Shown: piece by piece, positions 1 through 9,528 of the stretch
How the letters are laid out: each line of letters starts with the position of its first letter
Position numbering within the stretch: the first letter of the stretch is position 1
Assembly (NCBI RefSeq): GCF_963924675.1
Contig: NC_089238.1
Coordinates: 24,285,815 to 24,349,814 of the forward strand
Reading direction: 5' to 3'
DNA: 64,000 nucleotides
Source: Phocoena phocoena
Lineage: Eukaryota > Chordata > Mammalia > Artiodactyla > Phocoenidae
Translations under genes and position numbers: made by a program
The notes under the pieces: generated by a model
Seen by the model: only the letters and a program-made list of their open reading frames with translations
What the model was told of the DNA's origin: nothing
Database searches by the model: none

Positions 1-1062
1 ATCCAAAATGCAGCACAGAAATCTTAAAACTCAACAAGAAAGCGAACATGCCAATTAAAAAATGAGCAAAAGACCTTAACAGACACCTCGCCTCATCCGA
101 TACACAGATGGCAAAAGAGCATATGAAAAGGTGCTCCACATCATTTGTCATCAGGGAAACACAAATTAAAACAAAAATAAGGTATCACCACACACCTTTT
201 AGAATGGCAAAATTCAGAACACTGACAACACCAAACGCTGGTGGGCATGTGGAGCAACGGGAACTCTCATTCATTGCTGGTGGGAATGGAAAATGGTACA
301 GCCACCTGAAAGGCATTTTGGCAGTTTACTACAAAATTAAATATATTCTTTCCATAAGATCCAGCAATCATACTCCTCGGTATTTACCCAAAGGAGCTGA
401 AAACTTCTGTCCACACAAAAACCTGCACACAGATGTTTATAGCAGCTTTATTCATAACTGCCAAAACGTGACAGCAACTAAAATGTCCTCTGGTAGGTGA
501 GCAGATAAACAAACTGGTACATGCCCAACAATGGAATAATACTCAGCACTAAAAAGAACTGAGCTATCAAGCTACGAAAAGACATGGAGGAAACTTAAAT
601 GCATATGACTAGCTGAAAGCAGCCAGTGTGAAAAGGGTACATACTGTATGATTCCAATTACATAATACTCTGGAAAGTACAAAACTATGGAGACAGTAAA
701 AAGATTAATGCTTGCCAGAAGTTAGGAAAGAGGAAGGGATGAATAGGTAGACCACAGAGGATTTTTAGGGCAGTGAAGACTATTCTGTGTGATACTATAA
801 TGGTGGGTACATATCATACATTTGTTAAAATTCATAATACACAACACCAAGCGTGAACCATAATGTAAACCATAACCTATGGGTAAGAATGTGTCAGTGT
901 AGGTACATCAGTTGTAACAAATGTATCACTCTGATGGAAGATGTTGATAATGGAGGAGGTTATGCAGGAGTGGGGCAGAGTACATGGGAAATCTCTGAAC
1001 CTTCTGTTCAATTTTGCTGTGAATCTAAAACTCCTCTAAAAAATAGTCATTAAAAAAAATGA
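1..1062 (+). mobile_element. Old LINE-1 fragment: end of ORF2 and 3' UTR
   Basis: The text matches the conserved end of L1 ORF2 (CATCAGGGAAACACAAATTA, then the TTCATTGCTGGTGGGAATGG block near 270-290). It continues through the 'ATAATACTCAGCACTAAAAAG' region into a 3' UTR ending in TTTTGCTGTGAATCTAAAAC and an A-rich tail at about 1052-1060. Frames are broken by many substitutions and indels, so it is a dead, 5'-cut copy that runs off the left edge. This is known L1 3'-end structure; subfamily (an L1M type) is inferred. Confidence 0.85.
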
Positions 1063-1298
1063 CCTGCGAGCAAGAGAATACATGGGTCTAAGTTTCACAG
1101 CAAAGAAATCTGAGTGTCATAAGAATACAGAAGTAGTAGGTCAGGAAACAAGTCTATACTGAGTGTTAGGCACTGAGGATATAGGAATAAAAAACCACAA
1201 TCTCTGCCCTTTTGCAGCAGAAGCTCTAGTAACTATAGCCATGGAAAACCAGATGATTCAAAATGCATTAGAAAAATCTCTATTTAAAAGAAACCACT

Positions 1299-1620
1299 GG
1301 ACTTCCCTGGTGGCGCAGTGGTTAAGAATCTGCATGCTAACGCAGTGGACAAAGGTTCAAGCTCTGGTCCACGAAGGTCCCACATGCTGCGGATCAACTA
1401 AGCCCGTGGGTCACAACTACTGAGCCCGCGAGCCACAACTACTAAGCCTGCATGCCACAACTATGAAGCCCACGCACCTAGAGCCCGTGCTCCGCAACAA
1501 GAGAAGCCCCCACTCGATGCAACTAGAGAAAGCCCGCGCACAGCAATGAAGACTCAAAGCAGCCATAAATAAATAAAAGACTTGACCTTTAAAAAAATAA
1601 ATTAAAAAAATAAAAGAAAT
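1299..1620 (+). mobile_element. CHR-type tRNA-derived SINE, long form
   Basis: The head begins GGACTTCCCTGGTGGCGCAG. The body carries the repeated 'CCACAACTACTGAGCC' units of the long form and ends in an A-rich tail. A 13 bp TSD, AAAAGAAACCACT, is seen exactly at 1286-1298 and again at 1621-1633. The body has many substitutions, so it is an older copy than the 16.3 kb one. Confidence 0.95.
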
Positions 1621-1633
1621 AAAAGAAACCACT

Positions 1634-2935
1634 AAGGATGCTTTTTAGAGAGGAAAAATTTATACCCAGTTGCTGTTTTTTTTGGGGGGAGGGGGGGAAG
1701 GAAGGGTAGGAAATCTCCGGTTTTCACATATTGATTTTGTTTGTAATGAGGTCTAGACCAAAAATAACCAAAATTTAAACATTTTTATAAGGTGTGCATG
1801 GATATTTCATAATTATAACTGAAACTGTGTAACAGATCTCTTAAGCCAAGAAAAACCTTCAATCTCTAGAAATCAAGTAAATCAACTGCTTTAAAATACA
1901 ATTTTAAGTGGTTGCTTTGCAAAGTTACTAAACTTACTTTGTTACCGTCCTTATGTAAGACCTGTTTTCAAAACACTGTATAAGCTGAAAATAAAATCCT
2001 ATTCTTCATATTATGTCATTGTTGCCATAGCTAGATATTTCCTTTGTAACTCCAATTAATTGTAGCCTAATATTCTTTTTAATTACAGATACTAAAGAAT
2101 ATTGCTCTACAACAATTTTGTAAGAATTTCCCAAAGCTTATCGGGAGAACACATTACACTGAATTGAATTAAATTTCTGAATTTGTAGTTTGTGTAATAC
2201 TTATCCTGAAAAGTTCCATATCTATCAATTATACTTCAGCTTAATATATTATTAAATGTTACTAAATTATGCTGGAACGGTGTCAAGAGGGGTCAGGTAA
2301 AGCAATTCTATAATATATCTAAAGAAAATATTTTGGCAAAGCCAACTTTAGGGTTGCAGCTAATTATTCCAGATCACAAAAATCTGTATCTTTAATTTCC
2401 AGAACAAAAAATTACATAATTTATATACTCCTCTTTAGGTCAAAATCTACTTGTCACGAAGTTCTCCTAACAGCTAACTAACATCCTCTCCTCCCCAATT
2501 TGAGCCAATATCTGCCTGATAAAATTACCAGACCATTACATTTATCACCATACTACACTCTGCTCTTCAGTAATGTCCAAAATAGATGGTGACACCACAG
2601 ACACCTAACACTCAAAGAGACTCACTGTTCCACTCTTCCAAGTCAGTTAAGTCCTAAAAAGCAAACTGACCCATGAATTTCAGTTTTTAAATTCCAGACC
2701 ACACAAGACCTACCCAAATGTCTTACTATAGAAATTTCCCAATGCCATCATCTCCAAATGCCTGGACATTTACCACCTAAACCTCTTGTTTTCATTTTTA
2801 AGAAGTAACAAAATGCACTAAAAGAAAAACCCAAGCACTAATGATTTATAATGTAATTTCACATATTCTGGCCTATGCAGTTCCAACATACCCAACATGC
2901 CAAGATAATCTCACAAATTTAGTGATTCAACAACA
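1634..2935. other. Unassigned AT-rich non-coding stretch
   Basis: About 1.3 kb of AT-rich DNA with a G-run near 1684-1697. I see no open frame of note, exon or recognisable repeat. It lies downstream of a minus-strand splice donor at 4261, so it is probably intron 1 of that gene (inference). Confidence 0.5.
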
Positions 2936-3210
2936 GCCTTAGCAGTAAACATTTATTGAGCACTTAACCATGGGCTTGCCACAGCTCTAAGCCCTAAGCT
3001 CTTTGCCTACTATCATCTCATCAATTCTCCCAACAGTCCTACGAGGTAGGTACTGTCATTACCCCTATTTTGCAGATAAGGAAAATGAGGCACAGAGGTT
3101 AAGCATCTTGCCCAAGGTCACAAACCGGTGGGGCAGGGCTGGAACCAAAGCAGGCAGTCTGACTTCAGAGTCGTGCTCCCAATGTTCAACTGATGCAAAG
3201 AGTTAAAAAT
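2936..3210 (-). repeat. MIR SINE fragment
   Basis: Reverse-orientation MIR core: TTATTGAGCACTTAACCATG, then 'GAGGTAGGTACTGTCATTACCCC' (split by divergence), 'GATAAGGAAAATGAGGCACAGAG' and 'TTGCCCAAGGTCACA'. These are diagnostic MIR words on the antisense strand. Confidence 0.9.
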
Positions 3211-3791
3211 TTACCCTTGACAGCCCCTTATCAAGAAATGGTAAATGTTCAACTGCTAGAAACCGTCAGTCCGATCACTGTCCTATATCCGTGCTCATGG
3301 CTTCTACGACTCTGACAAATCAGCTACACCATCTGATTTTCCAAACACACAAACTGGACTTCTCTAGATGTCAGAGCAAACAAATTCTGAATCTTTCCAG
3401 GCACAGGAAAAACCTACGCAACGCTGTGGCCCAGATTATCCACATTCCTAAATTATAAATCTGGGAGAGTCGAGAAAGGCCCCCGAACTACCCGACAAAT
3501 GAAGCCTAGGAAAAGCAAGGTTTAATAAAAAGCTGGAGCTTCCCTGGCAAGACGCTCACGCGACCTCCTCTCTAACGACATAAACAAGGGAGGAGGCTGC
3601 ATTCTTCCCACCGCACAATGAAGGCTCGGGCCGGAGCGGGAGGAAGAACGCAGCACAATCGGGGACGGCCGCTCCCGGGGTCGGGGGCAGGCAGGGAAGG
3701 CCAAGGACGGCCGAGTCGCCCGGTCCTGACCCCGGACCGGTGCGGGGAGGGGCCGGAGGGAAGGGCTGGCCACTGCCCGCACTCAGCTGAC

Positions 3792-3800
3792 CTCCGCCAT
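3792..3800 (-). other. Possible alternative start exon: ATGGCGGAG before a GT donor
   Basis: On the minus strand CCAACATGGCGGAG (A at -3, G at +4: strong Kozak) is followed at 3791 by GTCAGCTGAG. If GAG|GTCAGC is a splice donor, this is a mini coding start (Met-Ala-Glu) for the leftward gene. Unspliced, the frame stops after five codons (M-A-E-V-S-stop). The donor matches consensus less well than the one at 4261 (C at +3). It could be an alternative first exon, a uORF, or only a YY1 site. Confidence 0.35.
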
Positions 3801-4260
3801 GTTGGCCGCACACCCCGGGACCCTTCACAACAAAGACCGGCACCCGGGAGCAGGGCGCGCCGGGCGCCTCCCCCGGCCGGGCCCGCCTCCCGGGCGCGCG
3901 GGGGCCGGGCCGGGCGGCGAGGAGGCCCTTCCCCGCCCTCGCCCGGCCGCTCGGGGCAGACCCCCGGCGCGGGCCTGCGGGGCTCGGGGCGCCGGGGGCG
4001 GGGGCGAGCCGGCTCGCGGCGCGGGGAAGGGCCGGGCAGGGGAGGGGAGGGGCGGGGGGCGGCGCTCGGCCCGGCGGCCGGGCAGCCGGGCTCCGGCCGA
4101 GACAAAGGCGTCCGGCGCCGGGGGCTGCCCGCGCCCCCGCCCGGGCGGCGCGACCCGGCCCGGCCGCCCTTCCCGCCCGCCGCCATTACCGGGCCTGGGA
4201 GTTCTCCTCCTGCAGAGCCCCTCGCGACCAGCTCCTCCCTCCAGGCCGGGCCCCACTTAC

Positions 4261-4530
4261 CTGTGGGCGGAGAGCGCGCCTCGGACCCCGGTCCTGGCTC
4301 AAACGCGCTCCGTCGCCGCCGCCAACCCCGGCCACCGCGGGCAGCGCCACCGCCTCTTCCCCGTGCCGACACCGACGGGACACCCTGGGCCGCCGCCGCC
4401 GCCGCCGCTCGAGAGCGCGCCCCGCAACGGCCGCCCCGGTTCCCCCCTGGCCGCCGCCGCCGTTTCGCGCGTCCTCGAGCCCGCCGCGCGCTCCCGCTAA
4501 ATACCACACACTGCGGCGGCCGCCATGAGG
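4261..4530 (-). other. Probable first (5' UTR) exon of a leftward gene
   Basis: On the minus strand the exon would end CCGCCCACAG at 4261, followed by GTAAGTGGGG, a near-perfect donor (CAG|GTAAGT). The upstream limit is uncertain; a start between about 4500 and 4650, below the GC box at 4563-4571, is plausible. It contains a 9-codon open frame starting ATGGCGGCC at 4526 and ending TAG at 4497, which would be an upstream ORF and not the main protein. No other likely start is seen before the donor. The acceptor exon is not identified and may lie beyond the left edge. Seen: donor and composition. Inferred: exon status and orientation. Confidence 0.65.
4497..4526 (-). other. Nine-codon upstream ORF candidate
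   Basis: ATG at 4526 reads M-A-A-A-A-V-C-G-I then stop TAG (4499-4497), inside the predicted 5' UTR exon. The context CTCATGG has G at +4 but a pyrimidine at -3, so initiation would be moderate. The ATG also forms a YY1-like ATGGCGGC. It may be a binding site only. Confidence 0.35.
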
Positions 4531-4562
4531 AGGCGCGGCCCCGCGCGCCGGCGGCCCGGAGA

Positions 4563-4571
4563 GGGCGGGGC
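4563..4571 (+). promoter_or_regulatory. GC box (SP/KLF-type site)
   Basis: GGGCGGGGC matches the SP1-type consensus and sits about 40 bp upstream (with respect to the minus strand) of the predicted first exon's ATGGCGG motif at 4526. Confidence 0.55.
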
Positions 4572-4870
4572 TTCCCGCGGGCGCGCAGGCGCAGAGGCTC
4601 TTGCGCGGCAGGCTGATAGTTTTGCAATCCTTGCGGTGCGGGGTTCCGAGGTGGCGGCTACAGCTTGGACTCCTCGGCTACCGTTGCTGTGACTGAACGC
4701 CTCGCGACCCACAAACGCTGGCATATCGCGCTCTTGCCTGCAACCGTCCTCTCCCGGGGAGGAGCGGGCGCTCGCCTGCCGAGTCAGGGACCTCGGTTGA
4801 GCGATCCCCGCGGGGCTTTGTTCCGCGGCCCAAGGGGTCGTCCCGCGCCGCGGCCCCGCTATCTACCACC

Positions 4871-5340
4871 CCTCCTGTTTTGTTTGCTGGTTTCACACAA
4901 TGCCTCCTCTGGCCCTTCCCAACTCTACTCTTTCCCAAAGGAAGAAGAAACCGGCTGCCTTGGCCACCGACGTGGGACCCCACGCCTAAAGGGGAAGAGG
5001 TCCAAGACGCTTCCTTAGGTTTGAGCTGCTCTTCAGCAAAACCGGAACGAGTTACAAAAGCTTATTTTAGTTGAAGAGTCTTTACATAAAAAATAAAAGG
5101 AAAATGTCATTCACGGTTCTTGACGGGTACAAGGTATATATAAGAGCAAACGCCAGTGTCAGACCTTTACAAACTCTGGATTTCCATGTAAGAGCCTCCA
5201 TAAAGGTAGTATTCTGTGTGAAAACAAAAAGCTACTTTTTATATCAGATTTTAGAAACCACCAGGGAATAGTCTCCCATTACGTCCAAGTTCCCTACCAA
5301 TACAAAATCAAAGATTTTCCATCTAAAAAAGATGGGAGGG
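4871..5340. other. CpG island shore, no gene seen
   Basis: Composition falls back toward AT-rich. There is an ETS-like ACCGGAAC near 5041 and a TATATATAAG word near 5134-5144. A rightward transcript could use the weak donor-like AAG|GTATAT at about 5133, but nothing else supports one. Confidence 0.3.
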
Positions 5341-5676
5341 GGCTTCCCTTGTGGTGCAGTGGTTGAGAGTCCGCCTGCCAATTCAGGGGACACGGGTTCG
5401 AGCCCTGGTCCAGGGGGATCCCACATGCCGCGGAACAACTAAGCCCCATGCGCCACAACTACTGAGCCTGCGCACTAGAGCCCGGGAGCCACAACTACTG
5501 AAGCCCGCGTGTCTAGAGCCCGTGCTCGGCAATAAGACAAGCCACTGCAATGAGAAGTCCGCGCACCGCAACGAAGAGTAGACCCTGCTCGCCGCAACTA
5601 GAGAAAGCCCGCGCGCAGCAACGAAGAACCAACGCAGCCAAAAGTAAATAAACAAATAAATTAAAAAAAAAAAAAA
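5341..5676 (+). mobile_element. CHR-type SINE, long form
   Basis: Begins GGCTTCCCTTGTGGTGCAGT, carries the 'CGCCACAACTACTGAGCC' repeats and 'CCGCAACTAGAGAAAGCC', and ends in AAATAAATTA plus about 20 A. The TSD AAAAAGATGGGAGG lies on the left (near 5326-5340) and right (near 5677-5691). The right TSD is the insertion point of the next SINE. Confidence 0.95.
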
Positions 5677-5690
5677 AAAAAGATGGGAGG

Positions 5691-5998
5691 GCTTCCCTGG
5701 TGGCGCAGTGGTTAAGAAGCCGCCCAGGGGACACAGGTTCGAGCCCTGGTCCGGGAAGATCCCACATGCTGTGGAGCAACTAAACCCACGTGCCACAACT
5801 ACTGAGCCTGTGCTTTAGAGCTCGCGAGCCACAGCTGCTGAAGCCTGAGCGCCTAGAGCCTGTGCTCTGCAACATGAGAAGCCACTGCAAAGAGAAGCCC
5901 GCGCACCGCAATGAAGAGTAACCCCTGCTTACCGCAGCTAGAATAGGCCCGTGTGCAGCAACAAAAACCCAGCACAGACAAAAATAAATAAATTTTTT
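5691..5998 (+). mobile_element. CHR-type SINE inserted at the tail of the previous one
   Basis: The head GGCTTCCCTGGTGGCGCAGT starts right after the right TSD of the preceding SINE. There is a short deletion in the tRNA-like part (AAGCCGCCCAGGGGACACAG lacks the 'TGCCGATG' segment). It ends in AAATAAATAAATTTTTTG. A head-to-tail nest of two elements. Confidence 0.93.
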
Positions 5999-6059
5999 GT
6001 AAAAAGGGAAATTTTTATACAGGCACTCCACTGAAAACACACTCAAAAGTTTCTCCTTG

Positions 6060-6275
6060 GGTTTCCCTGGTGGCGCAGTGGTTGAGAGTCTGCCTGCCGA
6101 TGCAGGGGACGCGGGTTCGTGCCCCAGTCCGGGAAGATCCCACATGCCGCGGAGCGGCTAGGCCCGTGAGCCATGGCCACTGAGCCTGAGCGTCCGGAGC
6201 CTGTGCTCCGCAACAGGAGAGGCCACAACAGTGAGAGGCCGCGTACCACCAAAAAAAAAAAAAAAAAAAAAAAAG
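6060..6275 (+). mobile_element. CHR-type SINE, short form ending GCGTACC
   Basis: Begins GGTTTCCCTGGTGGCGCAGT and ends GAGAGGCCGCGTACCACC plus about 22 A. TSD AAAAGTTTCTCCTTG on the left (near 6045) and AAAAGTTTCTGCTTG on the right (near 6271), one mismatch in 15. Third SINE in less than 1 kb. Confidence 0.95.
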
Positions 6276-6752
6276 TTTCTGCTTGAAAGCCAGAGGCACA
6301 CAAAGTTCTCTTAGGTACTAACGCAAGCTGCTAGTTTCCAGCTTTCCCCAAAAAACTTGTAGACTGTGTCTGTGTTGATACTTCTGTTCTCAACCTAGTA
6401 CTTTGCTTTTTGTGGCCGCTCTCTTCCTCTGGGACCGTTAGCACAGTGTTTTTTGAGATTGGGAAAGTAAAAAACCAGGACTTAACCCAGGATTTAGGAA
6501 GGAGGTGGTAGGTCACTCCCCACAGTCCCTGCCCCACCCTGCCCCACCCGTGCTTGGGGCAGATTCTCTGGAGTCATCCTCTAGAGAACAGGGCCTAGTA
6601 AAGGATTTAATGAGGAAAACCAAGAAAGGTTCTTTTTCAGCAGTTATTTTGAGGTTTGTCAATTTCCATTCAATTAAGGCAAAACTGGACATTACAAGAT
6701 GGTATATGGTATATATTTTTAAGATATAAGGTAGAACTCAATAAACTAAATC
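6276..6752. other. Unassigned non-coding stretch
   Basis: No convincing repeat or exon. A CCCTGCCCCACC tandem is visible near 6527-6550. Confidence 0.4.
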
Positions 6753-6761
6753 AAAAAGGTA

Positions 6762-7235
6762 GACATGAATGGAATACTACTCAGCCATAAAAGAGTGAAA
6801 TAATGCCATTTGCAGCAACATGGATGGACATAGAGATTATCATACTAAGTGAAGTAAGTCAGAAGGAGAAAGACAAATACCATATGATATCACTTATATG
6901 TGGAATCTAACATATGACACAAATGAACTTATCTATGAAACAGAAACAGACTCGCAAACATAGAGAACAGACTTGTGGTTGCCAAGGGGGAGGTGTGGTG
7001 GCGGAAGGATGGACTGGGAGTTTGGGACTAGCAGATACAAACTATTATATATAGAATGGATTAAACAACAAGGTCCTACTGTATAGCACAGGGAACTATA
7101 TTCAATATTCTGTGATAAGCCATAATGGAAAAGAACATGAAAAAAATATCTTTATGTATAACTGAATTGCTTTGCTGTACAGCAGAAATTAATACAACAT
7201 TATAAATCAACTATACTTCAATAAAATATATATAT
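6762..7235 (+). mobile_element. LINE-1 3' end (artiodactyl/cetacean type)
   Basis: Starts in the ORF2-end block (AATGGAATACTACTCAGCCA), then 'ATATCACTTATATGTGGAAT', 'GGTCCTACTGTATAGCACAG' and a 3' end TATACTTCAATAAAATATAT. 5'-truncated. These words are typical of the L1 lineage active in cetartiodactyls. The tail has turned into a TA/TG repeat. Confidence 0.92.
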
Positions 7236-7455
7236 ATATTTTTGTGTGTGTGTGTGTGTGTGTGTGGTACACGGGCCTCTCACCGCCGTGGCCTCTCCCG
7301 TTGTGGAGGACAAGCTCCGGACGCACAGGCTCAGCGGCCATGGCTCATGGGCCCAGCCGCTCCACGGCATGTGGGATCCTCCCGGACCAGGGCACGAACC
7401 CATGTCCCTTGCATCGGCAGGTGGACTCTCAACCACTGCGCCACCAGGGAAGCCC
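7236..7455 (-). mobile_element. CHR-type SINE whose tail is a (CA)n microsatellite
   Basis: Reverse-oriented short-form SINE: GGTACACGGGCCTCTCACCG at 7266 through ACCAGGGAAGCCCC at 7455. Where an A-tail is expected (7243-7265) there is (TG)n, that is (CA)n on the SINE strand. It lies next to the TA-rich end of the L1. Confidence 0.93.
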
Positions 7456-7690
7456 CAGTTTTTTTTTTAATTAGGGAAGTTTGATGGGATAATGTAAGCC
7501 AGTGGGACACTATCTCTCTACCTTTGAGAAAACTACCTCTTTATAAAGAGAGGGCCAAGTACCTTGGTCTCAAGGAAAACCTGGTATTTTCCTAGGAGCC
7601 AGACCAGAGAAAGTCCCAGATTCCCTAAGTTTTCAAACTATACTTCCCTCTCCCTTGGAGATTTTAGCTGTGTCTCATCAAAGTCCAAGG
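7456..7690. other. Short unassigned stretch
   Basis: No recognisable element. It separates the full SINE from the truncated one. Confidence 0.4.
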
Positions 7691-7701
7691 AACAGTCTAC
7701 C

Positions 7702-7788
7702 TTTTTTTTTTTTTTTTTTTTTTTTTGCGGTACGCGGGCCTCTCACTGTTGTGGCCTCTCCCGCTGCGGAGCACAGGCTCCGGACGCA
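7702..7788 (-). mobile_element. Severely 5'-truncated CHR SINE in a palindrome
   Basis: Only the poly(T) (about 7702-7726) and some 60 bp of SINE 3' body (GCGGTACGCGGGCCTCTCAC to CTCCGGACGCA) are present. TSD ACAGTCTACCTTTTTT lies at 7692-7707 and 7790-7805. The target was one arm of a perfect palindrome at 7793-7818. Confidence 0.9.
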
Positions 7789-7792
7789 CACA

Positions 7793-7818
7793 GTCTACCT
7801 TTTTTAAAAAAGGTAGAC
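7793..7818. repeat. Perfect 26 bp palindrome
   Basis: Arms GTCTACCTTTTTT and AAAAAAGGTAGAC meet without a spacer at 7805/7806. The left arm is the TSD of the neighbouring truncated SINE. Confidence 0.9.
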
Positions 7819-9300
7819 ACGAAGCAAACATATGATATATACAAAAGTACATAACATATAGTGGTGACACAGCTTACCAGAGTTAGGTTCTAAACTCTGC
7901 CCATAAAGAAAAAAATAAGTGTAATAAAAATTACCCTTGAAAATCCTTTGAATTGCCCATAAATTACAGTGCATATTATTTTGTGGCAATCAAAATTACA
8001 AATACTATGCTTTGCCAAAATCAAATTTTGGCCCCTCATATCCCCGTTCCTTCTCCCTGTTAGACCATTAATACCCATTTATCAACAGCATTTTGTCCAT
8101 CTGAAAATGACACTATCTCCTTTGATGCTAGAGTACCTTATAAATTGGTGGATTCTTTGGAGCTGCAGGGGTGCCCAGGACAAAGTGTCCCTTGGAGATG
8201 CCACACGTCAGTTACCAAGTGTTGGAGATTTCATGTCACCACTCAGAAGCAACTTCTGTTTCTGGAATTCTCACACTTGCTTTTCTTGGCTTGGTTTGTG
8301 CCTGCTCTCCTGTAGAAAAGTCGAAACTACGTCTCCTTCCTTCTCTCGCCTCCCTTTTATGCAAAACTAGCTCATTAGAATAATTTCATCCCCACTAATC
8401 TTACCTAGATTTGGGAGGGGCTTAATCTGATTTAGTTCATTCCTACTGAAGGTATGAATGGCTGATAGGTGTGGGTGGGACACAAGCACACTGTTATAAA
8501 TTTTAAACTTTTGAAGGAAAATAGCCTTACTGTGAAGTAACTAGGCATCCTTTTCTGAATAAGGAAGCAACCCTTCTTCCATGACAGTTAATCTATAAAG
8601 AAGCATTTTGTAAAATCTAAAGCCAACCCAAATTGTGTTCTACATGATGGGATTTCAGGATGAGTGCCAAATATTTTCAGGCCATATGGGGAAAATATTT
8701 CAGGGTAGGGAGCCTTCCTGGTCGCCTGAAATCACATCAAATGACAACTTCATCTACTCCAATGGAATGTAAAGTGCTAATCCTGTAGGTGACCCATAAT
8801 AAAGGCTCCAGTGATAGTAAGCGGCGTGACTTTCCTTTTTCCTACTTATGAATAAAGCAGGAGCTCATAATAGTATCTATATTTTAGGATCTTATTCGAA
8901 TTCATAGTAACTTGACATTTAATATTGGTTAGAGACCAACTCATTGACATCTTCTCGAAAACAACTAGTCTTTCCATGATGTCTGGAGAGATTGTACCAA
9001 GAGATGAAGTAGGAGCGAGTGGACTAAGTAGAAAGTGTTTTGACATACTGCATTAGTCCATGATTTTTACTAATTGAATCATGTTCACAATTGGATATCA
9101 TTTCTTTCACATGGAAATTTGCTAAAAATACACACATATACATACATTCTTCCTCTCTCCCACATTCTCTTGTATGACCATTTTAAACTGTTCTATAAAT
9201 TAAGAGCACTCAGACACACCTATGTAGATCTTTGTACACACCAGTGTTCTTAATTTAAGAAACATGAATTCAAATTTTATATAATGTGTATATATAGATA
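7819..9300. other. Unassigned non-coding stretch with a 26 bp word shared with 10.1 kb
   Basis: No repeat or exon recognised over 1.5 kb. The segment 8059-8084 recurs exactly at 10093-10118. Several AATAAA words occur but no transcript structure is visible. Confidence 0.45.
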
Positions 9301-9304
9301 CAGA

Positions 9305-9329
9305 TGTGTGTGTGTGTATATATATGTAT

Positions 9330-9363
<34 letters not shown>

Positions 9364-9364
9364 A
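9305..9364. repeat. TG/TA microsatellite
   Basis: A short (TG)n run into an imperfect (TA)n tract of about 45 bp. Confidence 0.95.
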
Positions 9365-9389
9365 ATGTAAATCTCAGATATACAAAGTT

Positions 9390-9510
9390 CTGGTTTTTAT
9401 TTTTTTTTTTGGCCGCACTTGTGGGATCTCAGTTCCCTGACCAGGGATTGAACCCAGGGCCCCAGCAGTGGAAGCGCAAAGTCCTAACGACCGGACCGCC
9501 AGGGAATTCC
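9390..9510 (-). mobile_element. CHR-type SINE, shortest form
   Basis: Poly(T), GGCCGCACTTGTGGGATCTC, the B-box complement GGGATTGAACCC, ending CCGCCAGGGAATTCC. TSD CTCAGATATACAAAGTTCT near 9373-9391, with CTCAGGTATACAAAATTCT near 9510-9528: 17 of 19 positions agree, so an older insertion. Confidence 0.93.
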
Positions 9511-9528
9511 TCAGGTATACAAAATTCT

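Larger units (their letters stand above)
3600..4870. promoter_or_regulatory. CpG island promoter
   Basis: Base composition shifts abruptly from AT-rich flanks to very GC-rich DNA with CpG dinucleotides retained throughout, for example CGGCGCTCGGCCCGGCGGCC near 4060. No SINE or LINE interrupts it. It holds a GC box GGGCGGGGC at 4563-4571, an NRF1-like GCGCGCAGGCGCAG near 4581-4594, and three ATGGCGG motifs on the minus strand. There is no TATA box at a plausible start. These are features of a TATA-less housekeeping-type promoter. A minus-strand splice donor at 4261 indicates that at least one transcript runs leftward. The gene cannot be named from this sequence. The long open frames here (up to ~350 codons, both strands) follow from the lack of AT-rich stops and are proline/arginine/glycine-rich nonsense. 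Confidence 0.9.

Noticed and set aside
3572..4627. Overlapping open frames of up to ~350 codons on both strands of the CpG island
   Set aside because: They follow from very high GC, are rich in P/R/G/A in every frame, overlap each other and the splice donor, and show no known domain.
9305..9364. TG/TA tract as a regulatory element
   Set aside because: A simple microsatellite explains it.
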